Assembly (NCBI RefSeq): GCF_003865375.1
Contig: NZ_RQVS01000006.1
Coordinates: forward strand, 124,001 to 188,000
Direction of reading: 5' to 3'
Length of the DNA stretch: 64,000 nucleotides
Source: Gulosibacter macacae
GTDB lineage: Bacteria > Actinomycetota > Actinomycetes > Actinomycetales > Microbacteriaceae
The notes below the pieces were generated by a model. The model made no database searches. It was not told the DNA's origin and saw nothing but the letters and a program-made list of their open reading frames with translations. The first letter of the stretch is position 1. Each line of letters begins with the position of its first letter. Shown piece after piece: positions 63,731 to 64,000 of this stretch. A program made the position numbers and the translations under genes.

Positions 63731-64000
63731 ATGGGGCGAATTCGTTCGGTAATCGCCACCGTGGCACTCGCAGTTCTGGCCTTCGGCTCCGTGCCGACTG
63801 CCGCCAACGCGAGTGCCGATTGCGGCACGATCGAGTTCAAGTCGGTCGACGAGGCCGGTGACTTGCTGCCCGGTGGTGCCTACGCGGGGCTTTCGTGTAC
63901 CCGCTTCAACAATGACCCTGACTGGACCTGCATCGACCTGAACGAATACGAGTGGTTCCAGCGCACCAACGACGCGCCGAGCTTCGACTCGCTGCGCAAA
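63731..64000 (+). CDS. Secreted surface protein with pilin-like domain (5' part)
   Basis: The 90 codons present begin with a signal peptide (MGRIRSVIATVALAVLAFGS, cut near ANA-SA) followed by IEFKSVDEAGDLLPGGAYAG, typical of the start of SpaA/Cna-B type prealbumin-like repeats found in pilins and adhesins. Two Cys follow (CTRF, CIDL). The rest lies beyond the window, so anchoring cannot be judged. Confidence 0.7.
   Translation, partial: MGRIRSVIATVALAVLAFGSVPTAANASADCGTIEFKSVDEAGDLLPGGAYAGLSCTRFNNDPDWTCIDLNEYEWFQRTNDAPSFDSLRK

Overview
The window is a high-GC (roughly 65%) chromosomal segment of an actinobacterium, most likely a member of the Microbacteriaceae. The evidence is the frequent GGATGC word, GTG and TTG starts, actinobacterial small families (DUF3073, DUF3817, the SCP2-like protein), tandem crcB genes, LAXTG-type sorting and interspersed GGTCGAGTAG repeats. 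The genus cannot be fixed from the sequence alone. No rRNA, tRNA, CRISPR array, insertion sequence, prophage or plasmid gene was recognised, and the region reads as ordinary chromosome.

Layout. 1-3769: a leftward block with an FAD oxidoreductase cut by the window edge, a frameshifted membrane protein, a DUF3817 protein and a DMT exporter. 3.9-15.2 kb: a dispersed purine biosynthesis neighbourhood. purS-purQ, an in-frame purD-purC fusion, purF and purM are interleaved with an AI-2E-type permease, a TsoY-like membrane protein with a CsoR-like operator, and a phosphatase. 15.4-20.5 kb: small membrane proteins, a flavoprotein, two CrcB fluoride channel subunits, and a PadR regulator with its DUF4097 partner. 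21-33.3 kb: an RND permease, a Gln/Tyr-rich membrane protein, a DEAD helicase, a short UvrA-like ATPase and a large LAQTG-anchored lamin-tail surface protein. 33.4-39.5 kb: a YkoEDC-type ECF importer, a degenerate receiver domain and a NatAB-like exporter. 39.7-48.3 kb: acyl-CoA oxidase, zinc metallopeptidase, RecQ, a rhodanese and a multi-pass membrane protein with low-complexity tails. 48.5-57.7 kb: a four-gene leftward run (DadA-like, serine hydrolase, M20 peptidase, MFS), then GNAT, a YyaL-like protein and a FUSC protein. 57.8-64 kb: a CynX/NimT-type MFS protein, an Asp-rich secreted protein converging on a two-component system, a CPBP-like protein, an acyltransferase and a truncated surface protein.

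The most unusual signal is non-coding. There are four copies of a 68-bp near-perfect palindrome, each built from a repeated CTAAnnCGC word. Two further loci use unrelated words in the same double-inverted layout with exactly equal spacing in both arms. Several other long hairpins lie mainly at gene ends. Together they suggest one structural theme carried by many different sequences.

Other points of interest are the PurD-PurC fusion, a receiver protein that has lost its phosphoacceptor, a response regulator with the conserved Lys replaced by Thr, paired operator-like palindromes around the PadR promoter, and a single-base frameshift in a T6 tract.
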